From Desulfolutivibrio sulfodismutans DSM 3696 (GTDB taxonomy: Bacteria; Desulfobacterota; Desulfovibrionia; Desulfovibrionales; Desulfovibrionaceae), in contig NZ_CP045504.1 in NCBI RefSeq assembly GCF_013376455.1, positions 3,245,001 through 3,309,000 of the forward strand: DNA of 64,000 nucleotides. The letters are read 5' to 3'. The notes under the pieces were generated by a model. The model had not been told where the DNA came from. It saw only the letters and a program-made list of their open reading frames with translations, and did no database searches. The stretch's first letter is position 1; each line of letters opens with the position of its first letter. A program made the position numbers and the translations under genes. Shown piece after piece: positions 50,110 through 58,785 of this stretch.

Positions 50110-52749
50110 TCACTCCCTGACCATGTTCGGGTGATGCACCTCGCTGCCCTCCATCTCCACGGTGTGGCAGACGTCGCAGCGGCCCTTGCTGCCGATGACC
50201 CCGGAAAAACCCATATACTGGATGGGCTGCACGTTGTCCCGGTTCTTGCCGTAGGCGTTGTTCGCCACGTAGGTGGCGTGTGGCGCGCCGTGGCAGGCGA
50301 TGCAGGGCACGTTTCCCGTGTCTTCCTTGCGGCTGCGGTACAGCCCGGAACGGTCCTTGACCCAGACGTTGAAGGCCTTGGCGTCCCTTTCCGCCATGGT
50401 GAAGTCCTTGTGGCAGGTCAGGCAGTCCGGTTCCTGTATCCAGGCCAGACGCGGATTGATGTCTGCGGTCTGCGGAACCAGGCGCGGACGGATGTTTTTC
50501 ATGAAGATTTCCGCCCGCTCCTTGCCTGCCGCCTGTTCCGAGCGAAGCACGGACAGGGCGTGGTCCTCCAGATAGCCGTGGCAGGAGGCGCAGCCGATAC
50601 CCTTGGCGGAGTGGTTGTCGCGCAGGCAGCGGGTGACTCCCGTATGGCTGTCCGGGTGGCAGTTGGCGCAGGCATCCTCGCCCTGGCCGGTCATGTAGTT
50701 GACGTGGAAGCCGTGCATGGCCGCCGAGAGGTTCAGGCGTTTGGGATCGGCTGCGGCGTCGAACAGGGCGTCGGGATGGCAGCTCTGGCACATGACGGGC
50801 TGTCCGGCTGCGGCCCTGGCCGCCAGATCCGTGCCGCTGCGCTTGTCGTGGACGGTCAATATGCCTTCGGCCGTGCCCCCTGCGATGCCCGTGACCCCGC
50901 CCTTGCGGAACGCGCCGCCGTGGCATTTCCAGCAGCTCATTTCCGTGGACACGGGCAGGACCGTTTTGGTCTGCGCCACCACCTGGCCCGTGGCCTTGTC
51001 CGTGGCGGTGAGGGTGAACAGCGGATAGGGGTTCACGGACCCGTCGTCGGCATAGGGAACCACAGGGATTCCGGCGGCCTCGAAGGTCTTGGATTTTTCG
51101 TTGTAGGCCAGGGATCCGTCCAGGCCCTTGCCCCCGGCGGACTGGTCGGGCTTGGGCTCCTTGCCGATGAGCGAGGGGGCGTACTTCCAGAAGTCCACAT
51201 GCCTGGAGGGATGCTTGAACCCCTCCGGGGCCGCGTAGGTGATCTCCACCCCGTCCGTGACCACCTCCGGAACCACGTCGCGTCGGATAAGGACCGCGCC
51301 CACGGCGCTGCCCGGCGGCAGAAAGGTGAAAAAGCCGTCGGCGTCGGTGATGCATTTGAGGCCCAGCGTACACCAGGACAAAAGCAGGTGTGAGGCCGTG
51401 TCCGGAGCAAAGGCCGGAATGTCCAGGGGCAGGGTCTTGATGTCCGCCACCACGGGTTTGTCCAGGGGACGGCCGTTGACCGTTGAGGTGATGTAGGCGG
51501 CCAGGGCGTCGCGTTCGGCCGGGCTGCCCACAAAGGGCGGCATCTGCTTGAAGAGGCGGCCCTGCCCGATGATGTAGGCGGCCACGCCCTCGTTGCCGAT
51601 ATGTCCGGTATATCTGCGGATGTCCTTCATGGGGCCAGACAGGCTGTGGCAGGACAGACACTGGAAGGCGTAGAGCTCCCTCCCGGCGTCCAGGCGGTTT
51701 TCCGCAGTGACGTCCTTGTTCCTGGCCCAGGCGGCGCGGGGCAAAAAAGGGTCGGACAGGGGTTCGGCCCGGGCCGGGGCGATGCCCGTGGACCATAGGC
51801 GCTCCTGGATGATGAAGGGCCGCCGCCCGGCCTCGCGGATGTATTCGAAGGCCCCCACCACGCCAAAGCCCAGAACCAGGAGCAGGGCGGCCACCGGGGT
51901 GCGCACGGAAAGCGGCAGGCGCACGGCCATCAGCAGGGCGAAGACGCCCACGGCCACGGCGATCACCGGCAACGCCTGGAGATACGGCGTGATTTCGGCC
52001 GAGCCGCGCAGGATGAAGTCCAGGGTCGATGGGGGCAAAACGGTCAGGTACCACCAGCCGGACAGGGCCAGAAGCGGCAGGGAGAGCACGGCCCACATGA
52101 CGCATGAGCGCACCACCCGTTCCCGGGCGGCGGGCTCCTTGACTCGGACGGCGGTCACGAATCCGAACAGTCCGGCCAGCAGAAACGCCAGAAAGGACCG
52201 GAAGAAAAGCGACGGCCAAAACGACGGGTTGAACATGCCGTCCCAGAAGTCGTTGGTCGTGGCCCAGGCCCCGGGGGTGAGCATCACCCCGATGATGCCG
52301 TTTATCGTGAGAAGCGACAGCCAGGCGAAGATGAAATAGAGCCAGCCCACGCGCAGGTGGTCCCTGGGGGCCATCTTGCCGAAGGAATAGTGGTAGATCA
52401 GAAGGGCCGCGATTTCCCCCAAAAAAAACGTCCATTCCGTGGCCCAGCCCCAGACGAAGGCGTTGACCAGGGTGAGCGTGCCGCCCGGGGAGAGCACGGC
52501 GATGGTGAACCAGATGGCCACGCCGGAAAGCCCGCCGAAAACCATGGTCAGAAGCAGGAAAAACGTGGTGTGGGATTTGACGTAGTCCAGGATGGCCGGG
52601 GAGTTCTCCCGGTGTCCCTTGGTCTCGGTCAAAACCAGGAACAGCCCACCGCCCACGGCGAAATGGGCCACGAAGACGTGGACCGTGGCGATGAGCGCGA
52701 TCCAGAACCCCCCGCCGGTGGCCGCGATCTGCCAGACAGGATAGTCCAT
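50110..52749 (-). CDS. bd-oxidase-like membrane protein fused to octahaem cytochrome c
   Basis: Predicted membrane quinol-linked redox protein of 879 residues. The N-terminal about 340 residues hold eight or nine hydrophobic helices resembling cytochrome bd subunit I (VHVFVAHFAVGGGLFLVL, GWATEWTFFLGEIAALLIYHYSFGKM). The remaining periplasmic part has eight CXXCH haem c sites: CLSCH, CWKCH, CQSCH, CANCH, CASCH, CLTCH, CIACH, CDVCH. The first lies in a class I-like domain (RELYAFQCLSCHSLSGPMKDI, MPPFVG). A bd-like core plus a multihaem tail could move electrons between the quinone pool and periplasmic carriers rather than reduce oxygen. ATG 52749, 3 bases after the partner gene's stop. Long for the family of bd subunits (about 450-520). 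Confidence 0.85.
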   Translation of the reverse strand: MDYPVWQIAATGGGFWIALIATVHVFVAHFAVGGGLFLVLTETKGHRENSPAILDYVKSHTTFFLLLTMVFGGLSGVAIWFTIAVLSPGGTLTLVNAFVWGWATEWTFFLGEIAALLIYHYSFGKMAPRDHLRVGWLYFIFAWLSLLTINGIIGVMLTPGAWATTNDFWDGMFNPSFWPSLFFRSFLAFLLAGLFGFVTAVRVKEPAARERVVRSCVMWAVLSLPLLALSGWWYLTVLPPSTLDFILRGSAEITPYLQALPVIAVAVGVFALLMAVRLPLSVRTPVAALLLVLGFGVVGAFEYIREAGRRPFIIQERLWSTGIAPARAEPLSDPFLPRAAWARNKDVTAENRLDAGRELYAFQCLSCHSLSGPMKDIRRYTGHIGNEGVAAYIIGQGRLFKQMPPFVGSPAERDALAAYITSTVNGRPLDKPVVADIKTLPLDIPAFAPDTASHLLLSWCTLGLKCITDADGFFTFLPPGSAVGAVLIRRDVVPEVVTDGVEITYAAPEGFKHPSRHVDFWKYAPSLIGKEPKPDQSAGGKGLDGSLAYNEKSKTFEAAGIPVVPYADDGSVNPYPLFTLTATDKATGQVVAQTKTVLPVSTEMSCWKCHGGAFRKGGVTGIAGGTAEGILTVHDKRSGTDLAARAAAGQPVMCQSCHPDALFDAAADPKRLNLSAAMHGFHVNYMTGQGEDACANCHPDSHTGVTRCLRDNHSAKGIGCASCHGYLEDHALSVLRSEQAAGKERAEIFMKNIRPRLVPQTADINPRLAWIQEPDCLTCHKDFTMAERDAKAFNVWVKDRSGLYRSRKEDTGNVPCIACHGAPHATYVANNAYGKNRDNVQPIQYMGFSGVIGSKGRCDVCHTVEMEGSEVHHPNMVRE

Positions 52750-52752
52750 GTC

Positions 52753-53805
52753 CTAGGCCCTCCCTTGCGAACGCCTGTAGAGCGTCGCCATGTACCAGCT
52801 GAGTCCGATCACGGCCAAAAGACAGAGGAGAAAGACCGCCAGGGGCCCGTACTGCGGGGACACGGCCAGTCTGTCGGGATGAACGTACGGCGCCAGATAG
52901 GCCGTGCGCACCAAGTCGCGCATGCCGGCCATGAGCGCCGCCGTAGCCACGACGGCCAGGGCCGCCCGCATGGGCTGGCCGCGCAGGCCGAAGGCCAGGG
53001 CGGCGGCCACGGCCAAAAGACCCGCCAGAAAGACCGTCGTATGCAGGCCGCTTTTGCCCATAAAAAGGAGCATCACCTCGGTGGGCAGGGCCAGGAGAAA
53101 CCAGACCCCCAGGGCGATCTGGACCATGGTGGCCCGGTTGAACCAGGCCAGCCCCAGGGACATTCTGGCCTTGGCCGCCACCTCGTGCCGGGCCGCCGCC
53201 GGGGCGTTTTTCACGGCGATGAAAAGACCGCCCACGGCCAGGGAGGCGGTGACGAAGTGCAGCCAGCGCGGGAAAAACGTGGGGTCGCCGAGATTCAAAA
53301 TGGTTCCCCCGGGGGTGGCGAAGTAGGCCATCCAGGCCTCGGGGCGCTGCAAAAGGCTCATGATGTTGGTCATGATGAAGCTGACGCCCAAAAGGAGCAC
53401 TGCGGCCAGAGCCAGGGCCGGGGTGCGTGTGACGCCTTTTTTCATCCCGTAGCTGAATATGTAGAGCAGATAATAGGCGGCCATGGCCAGGGCGGGGACC
53501 GCCAGCCAAGAGACCGCCGACAGCACCGCCGCCGTGTACAGATAGCCGCCAAGGAGCACGGATACAAAAAGCAGCGGCGGCACACCCAGGTTGACCGTCA
53601 GGGCCAGGACGGTGGGCAGGGTTCTGGCCAGGGACGGGGTGGGGGAGCGCCTGCGCCCGTTGCTGGCCAGGGCGATGAACGTCCCGCCCAGGATGACGTT
53701 CATGAACAGGAGATGGGCGGTGAAGGTCAGAAGCAAAAGCGCCTCGAAGATTCCCCAGGGGGCGGGAATGGTCACCAGCGGCGGGGCAAGGGATGCCGGG
53801 TCCAT
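52753..53805 (-). CDS. Membrane partner of the bd-like multihaem cytochrome
   Basis: Polytopic membrane protein, 350 residues from ATG 53805 with AAGGAGGT 10 bases upstream. About nine hydrophobic helices. The first helix (WGIFEALLLLTFTAHLLFMNVILGGTFIAL) resembles the first helix of the adjacent fusion protein (VHVFVAHFAVGGGLFLVL), including an embedded His, so the two are distant paralogues, as CydA/CydB-like pairs are. Other His residues (RWLHFVTAS, GLHTTVFLAG) could bind haem. No CXXCH. It is the first gene of a two-gene operon whose stop is 3 bases from the next start. Probably a quinone-side subunit of the same complex. Confidence 0.82.
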   Translation of the reverse strand: MDPASLAPPLVTIPAPWGIFEALLLLTFTAHLLFMNVILGGTFIALASNGRRRSPTPSLARTLPTVLALTVNLGVPPLLFVSVLLGGYLYTAAVLSAVSWLAVPALAMAAYYLLYIFSYGMKKGVTRTPALALAAVLLLGVSFIMTNIMSLLQRPEAWMAYFATPGGTILNLGDPTFFPRWLHFVTASLAVGGLFIAVKNAPAAARHEVAAKARMSLGLAWFNRATMVQIALGVWFLLALPTEVMLLFMGKSGLHTTVFLAGLLAVAAALAFGLRGQPMRAALAVVATAALMAGMRDLVRTAYLAPYVHPDRLAVSPQYGPLAVFLLCLLAVIGLSWYMATLYRRSQGRA

Positions 53806-53971
53806 TTCGTATCGACCTCCTTTTTGGGTGAACCGCCGCACGAAAATCCGGATGTGGCGGTGGGCAGGTTCACCGTGCCGCGTAACAGTGCCGACGGGTC
53901 GGCGCAAACCGGGAAGACACTAATGCTGTCGCATACTCGCGCGTCTCTGGAAAGCGGGAAGTTTGCACGAA

Positions 53972-54002
53972 AGTATTTTCATACTTTTCCAGTATTCAAT
54001 AC
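53972..54002. promoter_or_regulatory. Tandem AGTAT/ATACT palindromes upstream of the cytochrome operon
   Basis: AGTAT-TTTC-ATACT (53972-53985) and GTATT-C-AATAC (53992-54002) lie side by side, about 170 bases upstream of the cytochrome operon start. On the minus strand TTGAAT, 17 bases, then ATACTT could be an overlapping promoter. A repressor or activator site is inferred. Confidence 0.4.
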
Positions 54003-54049
54003 AAAGGGATGGCCCGCCGACCCTGGCGCCGGTGCGGGCGAAAGGCGCA

Positions 54050-54229
54050 TCAGCCCCGCGCGCCCTCGGGCCGCCCGGCCAGCCCGCAATAGCCCTTGTC
54101 CTCGTTTTGCGGCGAGGAGGCGTTGCGCCACATCATGCACATGGGCCCCTGGCAGAACTTCATCTTGTCGTCATGGGTCATGAGCAACGGACAGTATTTG
54201 AACTTGGCCTCGTGTTCGGTCTGGTACAT
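54050..54229 (-). CDS. Small Cys/Met-rich protein, 59 residues
   Basis: Short soluble protein with four Cys and many Met: KYCPLLMTHDDKMKFCQGPMCMMWRN, and a fourth Cys in GYCGLAG. The spacing CX12CX4C suggests a metal or Fe-S site. ATG 54229 is preceded by AGGAG; an upstream ATG at 54247 that overlaps the stop of the phosphatase gene (ATGA) is the alternative. Coupling to the SpoIIE-type phosphatase gene suggests a joint role. I recognise no named family. Real-gene status is supported by the RBS and by the ordered motif. Confidence 0.65.
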   Translation of the reverse strand: MYQTEHEAKFKYCPLLMTHDDKMKFCQGPMCMMWRNASSPQNEDKGYCGLAGRPEGARG

Positions 54230-54243
54230 GCGACATTCTCCTG

Positions 54244-56391
54244 TCATGAGGTGAAGGCCACGACCACCAGGGTCACGTCGTCCTCCTGGGGGGCGTCGCC
54301 GCGAAAATCGTCCAATGCCTGGGCCACGGCCGCCACCACAGCCGCTGCGCCGCGTTCGGCCGTCTGGCGCACGACGTGCTCCAGGCGCGTTTTCCCGAAC
54401 ATCTCCCCATCGGCGTTCCGGCTTTCCCAGATGCCGTCGGAGCCCACCACCAGCACCGCCCCGGCCGGGACGGCCTCAAGCTGCATGTCCTGGTAGGCGG
54501 CGTCGTCCAGGACGCCCAAGGGCATGCCCCGGCCGCCCAGTTCCGTGAACGAGCCGGTTCCCGGATCGTAGAGCATGGCCGGATCGTGCCCGGCCCGCGC
54601 CCAGCGCAGGGACCGCCCGGCCGGGTCGATTTCGACGTAATAAAGGGTCATGAACCGGCCCGTGCCCATGGTGTCCAGGCACAGATCCCGGTTTACCCCG
54701 GCCACCACCGTGCCGGGCGTGGCGTCCAGGGCCGCCCGGGGGCGCACCAGGGCCCTGGCCGTGGCCATGAGCAGGGCCGCCCCCACGCCATGGCCGCACA
54801 CATCGCCCACCACCATGCCCACCCGGCCCTTCTTGGCGCCCGTGAATTCAAAAAAATCGTAATAATCCCCGCCGGTTTCATCGCAGTAGATGCTCAAGGC
54901 CGCCATATCCAGCGCGGCCAGGCGGGGCGGGGCCTTGGGCAAAAGCCGCAACTGCACCTCCATGGCCAGTTCCAGGGATTCGCGCATGCGTACCCTGTCC
55001 GCCAGTTGCGGGGCCATGGCGTTGAAGATGCGTCCCAGTTCGGCCAGTTCGTCGTGGCCTTTGGGATGAGCCCGGGCCGTAAAATCCCCCGTGGCCAGCC
55101 TGCGCGCCGCCCGGGCCAGATCGGCGGCCGGGCGGGTCACGGTGCGCGCCCCGAGAAGCGTGGCCGGAAAGAGCACCAGCATGACTGCGGCGGCCACGAT
55201 GCCGGAAAACGCGACCTGCTCGGCGATGCGCCGTTCCACGTAGCTTGCCGCAGCCGACGCCTCGGCAAGCACCTCGGCCACAGGCGCGATCTGGAGCAGG
55301 GCCTGCCCCGGCCCGGCCGGGGCATAGGCCCACAGGCTGTCGCGGCCCTCGAAGGACAGACGGCGCACCCCGGCCCGCCCCTCGGCCACGTCCCGGGCCA
55401 CCTCGGTGAAAATCTCCTGGTTTTCCGAGCGCACATGTTCCGGCTCCACCCGGGTCAGCCAGCCGTGGCGGCCGCGCCCGGGCCGCGATCCGGCGGCGGC
55501 CAGCAGTTGCCGTTCACCCTCCCGAGCATCGGCGGGCGTGACGGCGGTGACCAGAAACGAGGCCAGTTCGTGGGAGATGTGTCCGCCGGGGGTCAGTTCG
55601 GCCAGCAGATCGTCCAGGGGGGTGGTGATGGCCGTGACCCCGAGGGTTTCTCCCGAGGCGTCGCGCATGGCCAGGGCCACGGTCAGGACGATGCGCTCCA
55701 GGGCCGGAGCCATGTAGGGCAGGGTCCACACGGGATCGTCCGTGGGCCCGGCGGCCATGGCCGAGCGGTACCAGAAGGAGTCGCGGGGATCGAACAGTCC
55801 GGGATGCCTGCCTTCGGTAGTTGTCACGGCGGTCAGGCCGTTGGCGAGGGCCACCACCCGCCACAGGGGCGGGCCGTCAGGTCGGCCGGGATGTGCGACA
55901 TCGTCCGCCAGAGGCCTGAGCCGGGCCATCTCCGGGCGCAGGGCGCGTAGGGAAACGCCGGGCGGGGCGGTGAAGAGCAGGGGGGCGTCCGTGAGCACGG
56001 CCGGGGACAGGACGCCGTCCGGCCCAAGCAGCCGATAGCCCGAATCCGCCGACCCGTCGTGTCGCGGCTGGCCCGGGTTCCGGAGTCTGATCAGAAAGGG
56101 ACTGCCTGCGGCCGAGTCCGGAGCGGGGCCGAGCAGACGTTTTTGCACCTCGCCCGCCTGGAGCCGCAGGAGCAGGGCCAGATTGTCCCGCTTGGCCTGC
56201 AGAAGCCGGGCATGGTCTTCCACCAGATCGGCCATGCGGCCCGTTGCCTCGCGGACCAAAAAGGTCGTCACATGCCCGGACAGTTCCTCCCCCAGTCGCT
56301 CCATGCCGCGCACGGCGTTGAGGCGCAAGGCTACGAACGGCACCAGGGAAAAGCCCAAAAGCAGAAAGAAGAGCTTCCAGCCGAGCTTCAT
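54244..56391 (-). CDS. SpoIIE/RsbU-type Ser/Thr phosphatase with periplasmic sensor and HAMP
   Basis: Membrane signalling protein of 715 residues from ATG 56391 (GGGAG upstream). A first transmembrane helix (about 4-22), a periplasmic sensor-like region (about 30-375, dCache-like pattern with FLIRLRNPG and DSFWYRSAM), a second helix (about 395-415, FSGIVAAAVMLVLFPATLLG), a HAMP domain (TVTRPAADLARAARRLATGDF) and a PP2C-type SpoIIE phosphatase domain (YCDETGGDYYDFFE, MVVGDVCGHGVGAALLMATARA, GSDGIWESRNADGEMFG, EDDVTLVVV). It would dephosphorylate an anti-anti-sigma-like protein on an outside signal. No STAS or RsbW gene is adjacent. The small Cys-rich gene follows with overlap. Confidence 0.92.
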   Translation of the reverse strand: MKLGWKLFFLLLGFSLVPFVALRLNAVRGMERLGEELSGHVTTFLVREATGRMADLVEDHARLLQAKRDNLALLLRLQAGEVQKRLLGPAPDSAAGSPFLIRLRNPGQPRHDGSADSGYRLLGPDGVLSPAVLTDAPLLFTAPPGVSLRALRPEMARLRPLADDVAHPGRPDGPPLWRVVALANGLTAVTTTEGRHPGLFDPRDSFWYRSAMAAGPTDDPVWTLPYMAPALERIVLTVALAMRDASGETLGVTAITTPLDDLLAELTPGGHISHELASFLVTAVTPADAREGERQLLAAAGSRPGRGRHGWLTRVEPEHVRSENQEIFTEVARDVAEGRAGVRRLSFEGRDSLWAYAPAGPGQALLQIAPVAEVLAEASAAASYVERRIAEQVAFSGIVAAAVMLVLFPATLLGARTVTRPAADLARAARRLATGDFTARAHPKGHDELAELGRIFNAMAPQLADRVRMRESLELAMEVQLRLLPKAPPRLAALDMAALSIYCDETGGDYYDFFEFTGAKKGRVGMVVGDVCGHGVGAALLMATARALVRPRAALDATPGTVVAGVNRDLCLDTMGTGRFMTLYYVEIDPAGRSLRWARAGHDPAMLYDPGTGSFTELGGRGMPLGVLDDAAYQDMQLEAVPAGAVLVVGSDGIWESRNADGEMFGKTRLEHVVRQTAERGAAAVVAAVAQALDDFRGDAPQEDDVTLVVVAFTS

Positions 56392-56670
56392 GGCTTGACT
56401 CCCGGGGGAACACAACGGGCGGGCAGGTTCATAGTGCTGATGATATCTCCGTACGGGAGCAACGGCAATGGGTTAAGCATCCAGTGACAGTGAAGAAGGC
56501 GCGCTGGCCGTCGTTTGTCTCCGGCTCCGGAAGACAGAGGGATCGAACGAAAATATACGGGTGCGGCTGCGACTTCCTTGGTGCATTTTTTTCAGATTAC
56601 GGGTATACAGGAATTCCACGTTGATGCTGTAAGGTTCATCGTACCGCACTTTTTCCAGAAAGGTTTGAGC

Positions 56671-57486
56671 ATGCCGAAAACAAATGGTCTGGGATCGACG
56701 GAAAGGCTTTTGGGAATTGTCCGAAATGGCGGTAACGGACAGAATCAGCGTCTGTTTCGCATCGTGCGAAACGAAACAGTGGACACGGAGGCCACGGAAT
56801 TCGGTCGAAAGAACGAGCGGTTCTGCGAGATTTTGTCCCTTGATCGGATTCTTCCCCGCCTCAAGCAGCAATTTGACGCCATTTGGAGCAACATCCTCCT
56901 GACGCGGGGCAAGGCCCCCAGCAGCGTGCTTTTGACCTCCGCCTCCAATGGAGAGGGCGTAACCTACGTGTCCGAGCGTTTGAGCCTTTACCTGGCCCAG
57001 ACCTACGGCCACAAGGTGCTCTACGTGAATATCGCCGATTCCATGGCCGCTGCGGAGGCCCCGGCCGGGCCATCCCCCGAGGAGGTCATCGACCGGCTGA
57101 CCACGGGCGAGGATCTGGACAGTCTGGTCATGGCCTCCGACGTTCCCGGGCTTTACGTCATGAGCCTCACCCTTGCCGGGGGGCAGCATGCCTTGCCCTG
57201 GCTTTTGCCCGAGCGCAACGTCATGGAAACGCTTTTGGCCTACGCCCGGGAACGCTGCGACATCATGATCATCGACGCCCAATCCGTGCTGACTGCCCCA
57301 TGGACGGCCACCATGGCCAAGTCCGTGGACGTGAACCTCCTGGTCTGCCGTTTTGCGATCACCCGGCGCGAGGTGCTCAACGCCCTGCTCGAGGCCTTCA
57401 AGGCCGCGGGCGTCACGCCGCAGGGGGTCATTCTCAACGCCCGGCGTTACAGCGTTCCCCAGTCGCTCTACAAACTCCTGAAATAG
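56671..57486 (+). CDS. CpsD/Wzc-like exopolysaccharide protein with degenerate P-loop
   Basis: Relative of BY-type tyrosine kinases/chain-length regulators of exopolysaccharide synthesis, 271 residues, cytoplasmic. The fold is recognisable (FDAIWSNILLTRG, VLLTSASNGEGVTYVSERLSLYLAQTYGHKVLYVN, CDIMIIDAQSVL, DVNLLVCRFAITRREVL, GVILNARRYS). But the Walker A that usually ends GEGKS/T reads NGEGVT, with Val97 for Lys, and the Walker A' Asp region reads YVNIADS. There is no C-terminal Tyr cluster. It is therefore probably a non-kinase regulator or scaffold. ATG 56671 follows AAAGG. First gene of the operon; 20 bases precede the first glycosyltransferase. Confidence 0.82.
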   Translation: MPKTNGLGSTERLLGIVRNGGNGQNQRLFRIVRNETVDTEATEFGRKNERFCEILSLDRILPRLKQQFDAIWSNILLTRGKAPSSVLLTSASNGEGVTYVSERLSLYLAQTYGHKVLYVNIADSMAAAEAPAGPSPEEVIDRLTTGEDLDSLVMASDVPGLYVMSLTLAGGQHALPWLLPERNVMETLLAYARERCDIMIIDAQSVLTAPWTATMAKSVDVNLLVCRFAITRREVLNALLEAFKAAGVTPQGVILNARRYSVPQSLYKLLK

Positions 57487-57506
57487 TCCCCGCGGACAAA
57501 GGGAAC

Positions 57507-58652
57507 ATGACTGCGCGCGTGGTGTTGCATGTGATCGACGCCCTTAACGTCGGGGGCGCCCAGGAACTGGTTCTGCTCTTGGCGCGGCAGGCGCCGCCCG
57601 GGCAGAAGACCGTCGTGTGCGTCCTGCAACCCGATCTGGCCATGCGGGAGCGGTTCCTGGCGGCGGGGGCCGAGGTTGCGGCCCTGGGCCGGAAGCGGCC
57701 GTCCATCTTCTCTCCCGGGCGTTTCCTCGCGTATTTCCTTTGCGGGGTGCGCGACGTGGTGCGCCTGAGCCGACGCCTGAAGGCGGACGTGGTGCAGTGC
57801 CACCTGGGGGACGCCGAGATCGTCGGCATAGTGGCCGGGAGGCTGGCCGGGGTCCGCAAGACCCTGGTCACGGTCCACAACCCCATCCTGTATCATGAGC
57901 GCCCGGCGGGCGATCCGCGAAACCTCCTGCACCGCGTCTCCCTGGCCGTCCTGTACCGCCTGGCCTGGCGGGTGGTGGCCGTGTCCCGGCAGACCGAGCA
58001 TGTCCTTCGCCGGGAGCTGGGCCTTGCGCCGCCCCGGCTGGCCTGCGTGGTCAACGGCGTGGACGTGGCCCGTTTCGAGGCCATGGTCCCGTCCGCTGCG
58101 GCCCGTCGCGAGTGCGGGGCCGGGCCGGACGATTTTTTGATTTTGAACATCGGCCGTCTGGAAGACCAGAAGCGCCAGGACATCCTGCTTGCGGCCCTGG
58201 CCGAGATGGCCGAAAGCCAGCCCCGGGTCCGCCTGTGCCTCGCCGGGGCGGGCAGCCGGGAAGACGATCTGGCCCGTATGGCCCGGGAGTTGGGCGTTGC
58301 CGACCGGGTCCGCTTCCTGGGGGCGCGCAGCGACATCCCCGAGTTGCTTGGCGCGGCGGACATGGTGGCCGTGGCCTCGGTCTGGGAGGGGACCTCCCTG
58401 TCGCTCATGGAGTCCATGGCGGCGGCCAAGCCCATTGTGGCCACGGACATCCCGGGGAACCGGGAGCTCCTCGACCCCGGGCAGGCCTTGCTGGTTCCGG
58501 CTGGCGACGTCCGGGCCATGGCCCGGGCCATTGTCGCGCTGATCGCCGATCCGGCCATGGCCAGGGCCCTGGGGAAGGCCGCCCGCGACAAGGCCCGGCG
58601 GTTTTTCGACATCCGGAACGTTGCGGCGGCCTATCAGGCGATGTGGGCCTAG
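57507..58652 (+). CDS. GT4 family glycosyltransferase
   Basis: Cytoplasmic GT-B glycosyltransferase adding a sugar to the growing exopolysaccharide repeat on its lipid carrier. 381 residues. The N-terminal half begins VVLHVIDALNVGGAQELVLLLAR (acceptor-binding Gly loop), and the C-terminal donor half shows LNIGRLEDQKRQDILL, RVRFLGARSDIPELLGAADMVAVASVWEGTSLSLMESMAAAKPIVATDI, with the EX7E motif in this last segment. GGGAAC precedes ATG 57507. Sugar and linkage cannot be predicted. Second gene of the operon. Confidence 0.92.
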   Translation: MTARVVLHVIDALNVGGAQELVLLLARQAPPGQKTVVCVLQPDLAMRERFLAAGAEVAALGRKRPSIFSPGRFLAYFLCGVRDVVRLSRRLKADVVQCHLGDAEIVGIVAGRLAGVRKTLVTVHNPILYHERPAGDPRNLLHRVSLAVLYRLAWRVVAVSRQTEHVLRRELGLAPPRLACVVNGVDVARFEAMVPSAAARRECGAGPDDFLILNIGRLEDQKRQDILLAALAEMAESQPRVRLCLAGAGSREDDLARMARELGVADRVRFLGARSDIPELLGAADMVAVASVWEGTSLSLMESMAAAKPIVATDIPGNRELLDPGQALLVPAGDVRAMARAIVALIADPAMARALGKAARDKARRFFDIRNVAAAYQAMWA

Positions 58653-58785
58653 TATTGCGTTCGGTCATCACCGTTATGAAAACGAATTTTTTGCGCCGCC
58701 AGACACGCGGTCATCCGGCGGACAGGGAATCGGCCGTCACCGCCGCCGCCGGGCGGGGGGCGGGAACGTCGCCAGAGGAATGCGC

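Noticed and set aside
50087-53509. Alternative minus-strand open frame of 1140 codons in the cytochrome region
   Set aside because: Another frame carries eight CXXCH sites and membrane helices; this one is compositional noise.
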